Below are positions 11,156 to 19,352 of a stretch of 64,000 nucleotides of DNA, piece after piece. The DNA comes from Leucobacter luti (lineage in GTDB: Bacteria > Actinomycetota > Actinomycetes > Actinomycetales > Microbacteriaceae), in assembly GCF_019464495.1 (NCBI RefSeq), contig NZ_CP080492.1, positions 558,001 through 622,000 on the forward strand. The letters are read 5' to 3'. The stretch's first letter is position 1. Each line of letters opens with the position of its first letter. A program made the translations under genes and the position numbers. The notes beneath the pieces were generated by a model, which made no database searches, was not told the origin of the DNA, and saw nothing but the letters and a program-made list of their open reading frames with translations.

Positions 11156-11977
11156 ATGCACAGCAACTCTGCCCCCCTCGCCGCAATCCCAACCGGCCCA
11201 GTTGCGGTGCCGCTGCGGGTGCGCGAACTCACTGGTGGCCGCGCACTCGTGCCCGTGTGGGTGAACGGTTTGGGAGGCAGTACCTTTCATGATCCCGATT
11301 CACGCCCGTCCCCCAGGTTCATCAAATGGGTCCCCGCCGGCACGCCCGAGCTCGATCTCGAAGCCGAGGCGGAGCGACTTGCGTGGGCGGACGAGCATGG
11401 AGCATTGGTTCCACGAGTGCTCGCCAGCGGTGCAGACGAGTCAGGCTCCTGGCTCATCACCGCGGCACTCGCTGGCGAATCAGCTGTCGCACCCCGCTGG
11501 ATCGCCGAGCCCGTCACCGCAGCGCGCGCGATCGGTGCTGGCCTCCGCATCTTGCATGACACCCTTCCCGTAGCCGAATGCCCCTACTCGTGGTCAGCGG
11601 CAGAACGCATCGAACAGTTCGAGCAACGCCTGCGCACTGGCTCCGGGCCCAGCGAATGGGATCCCGCGCACCGCCACCTCACGCTCGCAGACGCGCGTGC
11701 GCGGCTCGCGGACATCCCGGATCTCGCGCACCCGGTGGTGTGCCACGGTGATGCGTGCGCCCCAAACACGCTCCTGGATGCGACTGGCCGGTTCACCGCC
11801 CATGTCGACCTTGGCACGCTCGGAGTCGCGGATCCATGGGCTGACCTGGCGATCGCGGCGTGGAGCACCGAGTGGAACTACGGCACCGGATTCGAAGATT
11901 TGGTGTACGAAGGCTACGGTATCGAGCGGGATCCCGCACGCATCAGCTACTATCGGCTGCTCTGGGACCTGAGCTAG
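11156..11977 (+). CDS. Aminoglycoside 3'-phosphotransferase-like kinase
   Basis: A 273-residue protein of the APH/choline-kinase fold. The catalytic loop HGDACAPN (residues about 198-205), the metal-binding HVDLGTLGVADPWADLA segment and the C-terminal YYRLLWDLS match the APH(3') subgroup more than fructosamine or homoserine kinases; a nucleotide-binding lysine is present in PRFIKWVPAG. APH(3') enzymes phosphorylate kanamycin-type drugs, but chromosomal relatives may have other substrates. It is divergent from ettA and followed by a convergent lipoprotein gene, with no mobile-element signature nearby. Fold certain; drug resistance is only a possibility. Confidence 0.82.
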   Translation: MHSNSAPLAAIPTGPVAVPLRVRELTGGRALVPVWVNGLGGSTFHDPDSRPSPRFIKWVPAGTPELDLEAEAERLAWADEHGALVPRVLASGADESGSWLITAALAGESAVAPRWIAEPVTAARAIGAGLRILHDTLPVAECPYSWSAAERIEQFEQRLRTGSGPSEWDPAHRHLTLADARARLADIPDLAHPVVCHGDACAPNTLLDATGRFTAHVDLGTLGVADPWADLAIAAWSTEWNYGTGFEDLVYEGYGIERDPARISYYRLLWDLS

Positions 11978-12021
11978 CTTGGGCTGCGCAGGCGCAGCGT
12001 TCGGCGGAGCCCGCGGCCTCG

Positions 12022-12507
12022 CTACAGTGCGATCGGGGCGGTGGTACCGATCAGGCAGATGTCGCCGTTCGGGCCGATCGCGGGCGCTGTCTCGGCGACG
12101 AAGCTGCGGTCCTCCGTGACCACTTGGCCGATGAGGCAATTCTCATTCACGCGAACGGACACGAAGATATTGTCGGCGACAAGGTTGGTCTTTGTCTCGT
12201 CAAAACTCACCTGCATCAGTGCCGGATCGAATCCAGCCGCAGCAACAGCTGCGACGATCGGGGCCCCCTGAACTGGGCCGTCCCCAGCCGTATAGCTGCG
12301 CAGGACCTCGGTAAAGTACGGGAGATTGTCCTCGGCGCTGCCACCGGGGATGAGCTCCGGCGCAACTTCGGGTGCCGCTGGTGTCTCCCGCTGCGGCGTT
12401 TCCGGGGTCGGACCTTCGAGGAGCGAGCACCCGGCAAGCAGCGGAAGGGACACCGCGAGCACAGCGATCGCCATGGATCGAGTACGGAACTTCACTCCTG
12501 AGAACAC
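12022..12507 (-). CDS. Putative lipoprotein of unknown function
   Basis: A 161-residue secreted protein. The N-terminus has a basic start, a hydrophobic stretch and a lipobox LLAGC with Cys27 as the probable lipidated residue. A Pro/Glu/Thr-rich linker follows, then a globular C-terminal domain with two cysteines (NENCLIG, GDICLIG) that could form a disulfide. I recall similar small lipoproteins in Microbacteriaceae but no function. The GTG start at 12507 is preceded by TAGACT at 6 nt, so translation is probably leaderless. It is convergent with the kinase gene and divergent from the SSB-like gene. Confidence 0.75.
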   Translation of the reverse strand: MFSGVKFRTRSMAIAVLAVSLPLLAGCSLLEGPTPETPQRETPAAPEVAPELIPGGSAEDNLPYFTEVLRSYTAGDGPVQGAPIVAAVAAAGFDPALMQVSFDETKTNLVADNIFVSVRVNENCLIGQVVTEDRSFVAETAPAIGPNGDICLIGTTAPIAL

Positions 12508-12513
12508 CCGTTC

Positions 12514-12519
12514 AGTCTA
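12514..12519 (-). promoter_or_regulatory. -10 hexamer TAGACT, leaderless start candidate
   Basis: TAGACT lies 6 nt before GTG 12507 of the lipoprotein gene. Confidence 0.45.
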
Positions 12520-12770
12520 CGCATCACCCGAGACCGCTTGCTGGTGGCTCGCTGGGTTTCATGGGCCAGCAGCGCGCTTCGCTCACAACTCCACTTTTCC
12601 AGGAAATCGGGGCAGTCCATCCACACTGGCGATTCTTCCGCGCCGTGAGCGGCCCCGATCACGGATGCTGGTTCCGAGCGGGCGGCAGGTGCCTCAACCT
12701 GGCACTTGCCGGCCACTCGCCACCTTCAGATCACGCCACTGCAGGCACACGAACCGAAAGAGAGCAGCTC

Positions 12771-13379
12771 ATGTCCCCCGCAATCAGCATTGTCGGCACG
12801 ATCGGCACGACCCCGCGCCTGATCCAGTCCACTCCGCAAACGGCTTTCTGCACGTTTCGGCTCGCGAGCACGACGCGTCGCTTTGATCGCACCTCGGGCC
12901 AGTGGTCTGACGGCGAGACAAGTTGGTACACCGTCAACTCTTTTCGCGGGCTCGCAGAGCACGCGAAAGCCTCGTTCGCGCGCGGTGACCGCGTGGTCGT
13001 GTCCGGCCGAATGCGCGTGCGACAGTGGGAGAAGGATGGCCGTTCAGGTGTCAGCGTCGAAGTCGAGGCAGACGCGCTCGGACACGATCTCCGCTGGGGA
13101 ACCACCGAATTCACTCCGGATGAAGCGGGGGCACCTTCTGGTCCCAGCACGGTGCCGCCGCATTCCGAACGGGCGGGCACCGCGCACGGCGGCCTAGACT
13201 CGGGTAGCGCCGGGCAGAATCGGGACGCTCACACCCCTGAACACCCTTCGGAGCCCACGGAGCCCACCCTCGCGACTGAGACGACTCAGGACACCGACGA
13301 AGGTGTCGGATTATTCACTGGGACCGGAAACGGTGAGCCGAGCAGCAGCGCGGTGCAGCACATGGAGGATGCGGCGTAG
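12771..13379 (+). CDS. Single-stranded DNA-binding protein-like, OB-fold
   Basis: A 202-residue protein whose first 110 residues form an SSB-type OB fold (ISIVGTIGTTPRLIQS, FCTFRLAS, WYTVNSFRGLAEHAKASFARGDRVVVSGRMRVRQWE). The remaining 90 residues are Pro/Glu/Thr/Gly-rich and disordered. The usual acidic DDDIPF tip that recruits repair and replication partners is absent; the protein ends HMEDAA. It is therefore likely a paralogue rather than the main replicative SSB, which normally lies between rpsF and rpsR. ATG 12771 is preceded by GAAAGAGAG. It stands alone between divergent and convergent neighbours. Confidence 0.85.
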   Translation: MSPAISIVGTIGTTPRLIQSTPQTAFCTFRLASTTRRFDRTSGQWSDGETSWYTVNSFRGLAEHAKASFARGDRVVVSGRMRVRQWEKDGRSGVSVEVEADALGHDLRWGTTEFTPDEAGAPSGPSTVPPHSERAGTAHGGLDSGSAGQNRDAHTPEHPSEPTEPTLATETTQDTDEGVGLFTGTGNGEPSSSAVQHMEDAA

Positions 13380-13646
13380 TCGCGCTCGGTGCGGCCCCAT
13401 CGAACTCGGCGGGACAGTACGCGGCATCGCTGGAGGCCGCGCATCCCGGGGCGAGTATGCGGCCAGCTCGGCCGAGCGCGACGGCCCGGGCCCAGGTCAC
13501 CGCACTCGGGCCAGCGCGAGGCGGACTGGGCCGGGCCGCGTCGGGCTTGGCACAATCGCACCACACGGGCCGGGCCGGAAATGGCGCAGCCGCAGCGCAT
13601 GAGAGTGACCGCGCCTGGCTTCCGTGCACCGAAGTGGTGCGCTCTC

Positions 13647-14171
13647 CTACCGCAAGTACTCCGAGAATGCGGCGCGCACCTTGTTGACCTTTGGTACCGC
13701 CACCGCGAGGCAATATCCCTGGGTCGGGTTCTTTGCGAAGAAATCCTGATGCGCGTCCTCGGCAGGGAAGACTTCACCCAATGGCTCCAGTGTCGTCACG
13801 ATATCGCCGGGCCACCACTCTGCGGCGCGCGCCCGTGCTGACTCGAACACTGCGGCCTGAGCAGCGTCAGCCGGGAACATCGCCGAGCGGTACTGAGTGC
13901 CGACGTCGTGACCCTGACGATTCAGCTGAGTCGGATCATGCATCGTGAAGAAAGCGTCAAGAATGACCGAGGCGGGAATGACCGACTCATCAAAGGTGAC
14001 CGCGACAGCCTCAGCATGGCCCGTCGCGCCGGTGCACACCTGTTCGTAGCTGGGCTGCCGCGTCACGCCGCCGGTGTAGCACGACAGCACCTCTGTGACG
14101 CCACGAAGCTGTCGATATGCAGCATCAAGGCACCAAAAGCAGCCACCGGCAAGAACAAACGTGGTACTCAT
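13647..14171 (-). CDS. msrA: Peptide methionine-S-sulfoxide reductase
   Basis: Repairs methionine-S-sulfoxide in proteins and free methionine using thioredoxin. The 174-residue protein has the catalytic GCFWC motif at residues 10-14 (nucleophile Cys11), the [25 protein letters not shown] region and the [19 protein letters not shown] block, all diagnostic. Its ATG overlaps the nadE stop as ATGA, so it is translationally coupled as the second gene of a two-gene unit with nadE. No msrB is adjacent. Confidence 0.95.
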   Translation of the reverse strand: MSTTFVLAGGCFWCLDAAYRQLRGVTEVLSCYTGGVTRQPSYEQVCTGATGHAEAVAVTFDESVIPASVILDAFFTMHDPTQLNRQGHDVGTQYRSAMFPADAAQAAVFESARARAAEWWPGDIVTTLEPLGEVFPAEDAHQDFFAKNPTQGYCLAVAVPKVNKVRAAFSEYLR

Positions 14172-15019
14172 GCTTCCGCCCTTCGTTCAGCATCGCCGCG
14201 CCACCAGGTATCACCAGGGGCGACAGGAAGCCGTCGTTTGTGTTCCGTGGCGCGGTAGCGCCGCTCAAGGTTCTCCGCCGCGGCGGCGGCAACCTGCTCC
14301 CCGCGAAGGTACCCGTCGATCTCGGGATAGGTGACGCCAAGGCTGGATTCGTCGGACTGCCCTGGCTGCTCGTCAAGCAGATCAGCAGTCGGCACTTTCT
14401 CCCACAGCCGAGTCGGCGCATTCAGTTCACGCAACAGTTCTGCCCCCTGGCTCTTCGTGAGCCCAGAAAGCGGAATGATGTCGGCTGCGCCATCACCAAA
14501 CTTCGTGAAGAACCCAGTGATCGCTTCAGCGGCGTGATCCGTGCCGATCACGAGCAGACCACGGTCTCCCGCGATGGCATACTGCGCGACCATCCGCATC
14601 CGCGCTTTGACGTTTCCCCGCGTGAAATCCGAGACCGGAGTTCCCGTAGCAGCAGACACCTGCGACACAATCCCGTCAGTTCCCGCTGCAATGTCCACGG
14701 TGACTGTGCTATCCGGCTGAATGAACGCCAACGCGAGCTGTGCGTCGTCTTCGTCGCGCTGCACCGCATATGGCAACCGCACGGCAATGAACTCCGCGTC
14801 CCGCCCCTCGCCGCGCAAGCGCTCAACTGCCAGCTGCGCGAGGCGGCCCGCAAGCGAAGAGTCTTGCCCCCCTGAGATGCCCAGCACAAAGCCACGCACC
14901 CCTGGGATCGCTCTCGCGTAGTCCGCCAAGAACGTCACACGACGCTCCAGTTCAGCCGCGGGGTCGATTGCTGGGACTGGCCGCAGCGCTCGAATGATCT
15001 CTTGCTGCATCTCGCTCAC
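14168..15019 (-). CDS. nadE: Ammonia-dependent NAD+ synthetase
   Basis: Converts deamido-NAD+ to NAD+ with ammonia and ATP. The 283-residue protein has the ATP-pyrophosphatase loop SGGQDSS near residue 50, the GNVKARMRM helix and [26 protein letters not shown], which are characteristic of the short, ammonia-dependent form lacking a glutaminase domain. GTG 15019 is preferred because a TAGAGT -10 lies exactly 6 nt upstream, implying a leaderless mRNA; GTG 15025 is an alternative two codons longer. It is followed by overlapping msrA. Confidence 0.95.
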   Translation of the reverse strand: MSEMQQEIIRALRPVPAIDPAAELERRVTFLADYARAIPGVRGFVLGISGGQDSSLAGRLAQLAVERLRGEGRDAEFIAVRLPYAVQRDEDDAQLALAFIQPDSTVTVDIAAGTDGIVSQVSAATGTPVSDFTRGNVKARMRMVAQYAIAGDRGLLVIGTDHAAEAITGFFTKFGDGAADIIPLSGLTKSQGAELLRELNAPTRLWEKVPTADLLDEQPGQSDESSLGVTYPEIDGYLRGEQVAAAAAENLERRYRATEHKRRLPVAPGDTWWRGDAERRAEA

Positions 15020-15025
15020 ACCCAC

Positions 15026-15031
15026 ACTCTA
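15026..15031 (-). promoter_or_regulatory. -10 hexamer TAGAGT of nadE-msrA
   Basis: TAGAGT is 6 nt upstream of GTG 15019, consistent with a leaderless transcript. Confidence 0.45.
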
Positions 15032-15078
15032 CTCCGGCCAGGTGCAGCAATGCCGGGGCGAGGTATGCCACACGGGGG

Positions 15079-18000
15079 TCAAGAAATCAGCTCTTCAATC
15101 GGGAGCAAGCACCGCGGCCCGAGGAGTCCTTTGAGCTCACCAAACAGATCCGCGGAAACTCGCACCTGCAGCGGCAGCTCAAACACCCGAATCGCTGTTG
15201 AGGTCATCAAGTTCAGTCGCACTTCGCTCTCTCCGCGGTGGCGCAGCAGGGTGCGTTTGAGCTCGTCCATGAGATCCTCGGTCGCGCGCGCGTCCGAAAT
15301 CGTGAGCATCAGTGTCTCAGCGTCTTCCTGCACGCCAGCGTCAATCGGCCGCACACCGTACGCGTGCATCGACATTCCGTCGTCGCGAGCGTTGAGCTTG
15401 CCGCGCAGCGCCACGATCGAGTCCGGCTGCAACAGGCTCCCAAACTCCTGGTACGACTTCCCCATAAACAATGCTTGGATCTCACCGGTGAAGTCTTCGA
15501 TCGTCACCATGCCGTACAGATTGCCGGATTTCGCGGTGCGATGCTGCACGCTCGTAAGAAGACCCGCCACCGTCACGATCTCACCGTCAAACGTCGAGGT
15601 GGAGTCGGGGTTCGTGATCTGCAGTACCGTCGCACTCGCTTCTTTCGCGAGCGCCGAGTCGAGCCCGCGCAGCGGGTGGTCCGAGACATAGAGCCCGAGC
15701 ATTTCACGCTCAAACGACAGCTTGTCCTTTTTGGTCCACTCCGGGCGATCCGGCACAAGCAGTGCCGCGTCTGCTTCTTCGCCGTCCGCCTCAGCTGCCT
15801 CAGCGAAAAGACTGTCGAAGTCGAACCCGACGTTGCCTTTCTCGGCGTCCCGCTTGTCCTTGACGGCACTCTCGATGGTCTGCTCGTGAATCTCCACGAG
15901 CGCGCGGCGTGTGCCGCCAAGTCCGTCGAAGGCCCCCGCCTTGATCAACGATTCGATCGTGCGCTTGTTCAGCACGACGAGCGGAACCTTCTTGAGGAAG
16001 TCATGGTAGCTCTCAAACCCACCGTTCGCCTCACGTGCCTCGCGAATCCCCTCGACCACGTTCGTGCCGACGTTGCGGATGGCGCCCAGCCCAAAGCGAA
16101 TATCCTCGCCAACGGCCGAGAAGTTTGCGAACGACTCGTTTACGGCAGGCGGCAGCACCTTGATACCCATGCGGCGGCACTCATTGAGGTAGATCGCGAG
16201 CTTGTCTTTAGAATCCCCGACGCTTGTCAGCAGAGCAGCCATGTATTCAGCCGGGTAGTGCGCTTTGAGGTACGCAGTCCAGTACGACACGACCCCGTAG
16301 GCGGCAGAGTGGGCCTTGTTGAACGCATAGTCAGAGAACGGCAGCAGGATATCCCACAGTGCTTTCACCGCAGGCGGCGAGAACCCACGCTCTGCCATTC
16401 CACTCGAGAAGCCCGCGTACTGCTTGTCCAGCTCCGACTTCTTTTTCTTCCCCATCGCGCGGCGCAGAATATCGGCTTCACCGAGCGAGAACCCTGCCAC
16501 TTTTTGCGCGATCGACATCACCTGCTCTTGGTAGATGATGAGACCGTAGGTGGTGCTCAGCACCTCCTGAAGTGGCTCTTCCAGCTCGGGGTGGATCGGG
16601 GTGATGGGCTGCAGCCCATTCTTTCGGAGCGCATAGTTCGTGTGGGAGTCCGCTCCCATGGGACCCGGACGGTAGAGCGCGAGCACTGCCGAAATGTCTT
16701 CGAAGTTGTCAGGCTTCATCAGACGGAGGAGGCCGCGCATCGGGCCCCCGTCGAGCTGAAACACGCCGAGCGTATCGCCGCGCGCCAGCAGTTCGTAAGA
16801 CTCCGTGTCATCGAGCTCAAGCCGCTCGAGGTCCAGCTCTTCGCCGCGGTTCACACGGATGTTCTCGAGCGCGTCCGAAATGATCGTGAGGTTTCGTAGA
16901 CCGAGGAAGTCCATCTTGATCAGGCCGAGGCCCTCACAGGTGGGATAGTCAAACTGCGTGACGATCTGGCCATCCTGCTCACGCTTCATGATCGGGATGA
17001 TGTCGATGAGTGGATCACTCGACATGATCACGCCAGCCGCATGCACGCCCCACTGCCGTTTCAGCCCCTCCAGCCCGAGTGCGGTGTCATACACCTGCTT
17101 GGCCTCGGCGTCTTCCTGGAGCACGGCACGGAACTCCGCGGCTTCTTTGTAGCGCGGGTGATCCGGATCGGTGATGCCCGCGAGCGGAATGTCTTTCGCC
17201 ATGACTGCCGGCGGCATCGCCTTCGTGAGCTTTTCGCCCATCCCGAATGGGAAACCAAGCACGCGCGAGGCATCCTTCAATGCCTGCTTTGACTTGATCG
17301 TGCCGTAGGTGACAATCTGCGCCACGCGCTCATCGCCGTACTTCTCCGTCACGTACCGAATGACCTCGCCGCGGCGACGATCATCGAAGTCGACATCGAA
17401 GTCAGGCATCGAGACTCGATCAGGGTTCAGGAAGCGCTCAAAGATGAGACCGTGCTGTAGCGGATCAAGGTCGGTGATACGCATTGCGTACGCCACCATC
17501 GAACCTGCGCCCGAGCCTCGGCCAGGGCCGACGCGGATCCCGTTGTCCTTCGACCAGTTGATGAAGTCAGCAACGACGAGGAAGTAGCCGGGGAACCCCA
17601 TCTGCACGATCACGCCGGTCTCGTACTCGGCCTGCTTGCGCACTGCATCAGGGATTCCGTTCGGGTAGCGGTAGTGCAGACCCTTCTCGATCTCCTTGAC
17701 AAACCAGCTCTCCTCGTTCTCCCCCTCGGGAACGGGATAGCGGGGCATGTAGTTGGCCGAGGTGTTGAACTCGGCGTGGCAGCGCTCGGCGACCAGCAAC
17801 GTGTTGTCACACGCTTCGGGCATCTCGCGGAAGATGTGGCGCATCTCTGCAGCAGACTTCAGGTAGTAGCCCGAGCCGCTGAACTGGAACCGGTTGGGGT
17901 CGTCGAGCCGCGATCCAGACTGCACGCAGAGCAGCGCAGAGTGCGCCTCAGCGTCTTTCTCGTGCACGTAGTGCAGATCGTTGGTCGCAAGCATCGGGAT

Positions 18001-18639
18001 CCCCAGATCCTTTGCGATTGCAACGAGATCCTTCTGCACACGGCGCTCGATTTCGAGGCCGTGATCCATGATCTCGCAGAAGTAATTCTCTTTGCCGAAA
18101 ATGTCCTGGAATTCTGCGGCGGCCTGCCGCGCCTCGGCGTACTGCCCGAGCCGGAGCCGGGTATGCACTTCACTCGACGGGCAGCCTGTGGTTGCGATCA
18201 GGCCCTGCGAATACTGCTGCAGCAACTCACGGTCCATGCGCGGTTTGAAGTAGTAGCCCTCGATCGAGGACCGGCTCGAAAGCCGGAACAGGTTGTGCAT
18301 CCCCTCCGTGGTCTCGGAGAGGAGCGTCATATGCGTGTATGCGCCCGCGCCAGACACGTCGTCGCCGCCTCCGTCACCCCAACGCACACGCGTGCGATCC
18401 CCGCGGTGTGTGCCAGGCGTCACATAGGCTTCGATCCCGATAATCGGATTCACGTCAGCGTCGCGCGCCGTCTTCCAAAAGTCGAACGCGCCGAACGTAT
18501 TGCCGTGGTCAGTCACCGCAATCGCCGGCATGCCTTGCGCTGCAACTGCGTCGATGAGCGGTTTTACGCGAGCCGCACCGTCGAGCATCGAGTACTCGCT
18601 GTGCACGTGCAGATGTACGAAACCGTCTTTTTCTGACAC
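15079..18639 (-). CDS. dnaE: DNA polymerase III alpha subunit
   Basis: The replicative polymerase catalytic subunit, 1186 residues. Order of domains: N-terminal PHP domain with HLHVHSEYSMLDGA and VTDHGN, then the C-family polymerase core with PDFDVDFDDRRR carrying two catalytic aspartates and YRPGPMGADSH, then tandem HhH region, OB fold (VTVAGLLTSVQHRTAKSGNLY) and a C-terminal tail. PHP residues look intact, so proofreading by this domain is possible as in other actinobacterial DnaE1. GTG 18639 is chosen because GAAAGGGG lies 8 nt upstream and HLHVHSE then follows within 13 residues; an upstream ATG at 18753 adds unconserved sequence. Monocistronic. Confidence 0.97.
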   Translation of the reverse strand: MSEKDGFVHLHVHSEYSMLDGAARVKPLIDAVAAQGMPAIAVTDHGNTFGAFDFWKTARDADVNPIIGIEAYVTPGTHRGDRTRVRWGDGGGDDVSGAGAYTHMTLLSETTEGMHNLFRLSSRSSIEGYYFKPRMDRELLQQYSQGLIATTGCPSSEVHTRLRLGQYAEARQAAAEFQDIFGKENYFCEIMDHGLEIERRVQKDLVAIAKDLGIPMLATNDLHYVHEKDAEAHSALLCVQSGSRLDDPNRFQFSGSGYYLKSAAEMRHIFREMPEACDNTLLVAERCHAEFNTSANYMPRYPVPEGENEESWFVKEIEKGLHYRYPNGIPDAVRKQAEYETGVIVQMGFPGYFLVVADFINWSKDNGIRVGPGRGSGAGSMVAYAMRITDLDPLQHGLIFERFLNPDRVSMPDFDVDFDDRRRGEVIRYVTEKYGDERVAQIVTYGTIKSKQALKDASRVLGFPFGMGEKLTKAMPPAVMAKDIPLAGITDPDHPRYKEAAEFRAVLQEDAEAKQVYDTALGLEGLKRQWGVHAAGVIMSSDPLIDIIPIMKREQDGQIVTQFDYPTCEGLGLIKMDFLGLRNLTIISDALENIRVNRGEELDLERLELDDTESYELLARGDTLGVFQLDGGPMRGLLRLMKPDNFEDISAVLALYRPGPMGADSHTNYALRKNGLQPITPIHPELEEPLQEVLSTTYGLIIYQEQVMSIAQKVAGFSLGEADILRRAMGKKKKSELDKQYAGFSSGMAERGFSPPAVKALWDILLPFSDYAFNKAHSAAYGVVSYWTAYLKAHYPAEYMAALLTSVGDSKDKLAIYLNECRRMGIKVLPPAVNESFANFSAVGEDIRFGLGAIRNVGTNVVEGIREAREANGGFESYHDFLKKVPLVVLNKRTIESLIKAGAFDGLGGTRRALVEIHEQTIESAVKDKRDAEKGNVGFDFDSLFAEAAEADGEEADAALLVPDRPEWTKKDKLSFEREMLGLYVSDHPLRGLDSALAKEASATVLQITNPDSTSTFDGEIVTVAGLLTSVQHRTAKSGNLYGMVTIEDFTGEIQALFMGKSYQEFGSLLQPDSIVALRGKLNARDDGMSMHAYGVRPIDAGVQEDAETLMLTISDARATEDLMDELKRTLLRHRGESEVRLNLMTSTAIRVFELPLQVRVSADLFGELKGLLGPRCLLPIEELIS

Positions 18640-19340
18640 CGAATGGGCCCCTTTCACCGACGAGTCAAGGGTACCCCGAGTGCGCCTGTATCGCTCCCGG
18701 GAGGGACGTTCATGGGCGGGTCGTTCCGCCACGCGGCCGCACCTCTGCACCACGCTCGATCGGCGACACGCCTGTAACGATCTGTCGGGATTCGGTCAGC
18801 ATCCACCGGATCGACGTGTGCACGGAACGCAGCAAACATGCCACGTCACCATTCCGTCGGTGGTGCATGTGTCGAGCTCGATCATGACGAACACCGAGTT
18901 GCGCCTCACGATCGCTCGCCGCCACGCTGCGAAGGAGCTAGCGCACGTCTGCGTCGCACCAGGGGCATGCGTAGTCAACGTCGGGGTGGCTCATCCGCTT
19001 GAACACGGTGTGCCACTGTGTGCAAATCGCCCGAAGTTCCCAGAGCTCGCTACTCACCTTGGCCGCGCGTGTTCGCATGGTCAACGGAAGCACCTCAGAC
19101 CGCATCGGCGCTGCGGGTGCCGTCATCGTTCGCGATTGCACGATTCGTCCTCACTGTCTCGGTTCCATTCACCCCTCGCGGACGTTGCGTGCAACGAGTC
19201 CCGCTGCCTTCGAGTGAAGCACCCTGGCACAGTGTCTGGGGCAATTCCGGACACAACCGAACACATCCGGAATATCCGGACGACTGATTGTGACCGTGAC
19301 GTTGCGCGACGCACGGGGTGCGCCGTCGAAAGATCGCGAT
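18640..19340. other. Long non-coding divergent region between dnaE and the SLH protein gene
   Basis: About 700 bp without a gene I can support. Short open frames exist on both strands but have no recognisable domain. The last 130 bp hold three TCCGGA palindromes and the promoter of the SLH gene. Confidence 0.5.
19245..19281. promoter_or_regulatory. Cluster of three TCCGGA palindromes
   Basis: TCCGGA occurs at 19246-19251, 19266-19271 and 19275-19280, about 60-95 bp before the -10 of the SLH gene. The first two also form a TTCCGG/CCGGAA inverted repeat. This could be an operator; the regulator is unknown. Confidence 0.35.
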
Positions 19341-19346
19341 TATGCT
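19341..19346 (+). promoter_or_regulatory. -10 hexamer TATGCT of the SLH protein gene
   Basis: TATGCT ends 6 nt before ATG 19353, matching the leaderless geometry seen at several other genes of the window. Confidence 0.45.
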
Positions 19347-19352
19347 TACCCC

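Noticed and set aside
18640..19340. A small Cys-containing gene at about 18938-19141 (leftward)
   Set aside because: The CPWC motif near the C-terminus is suggestive but there is no ribosome site, domain or conserved context.
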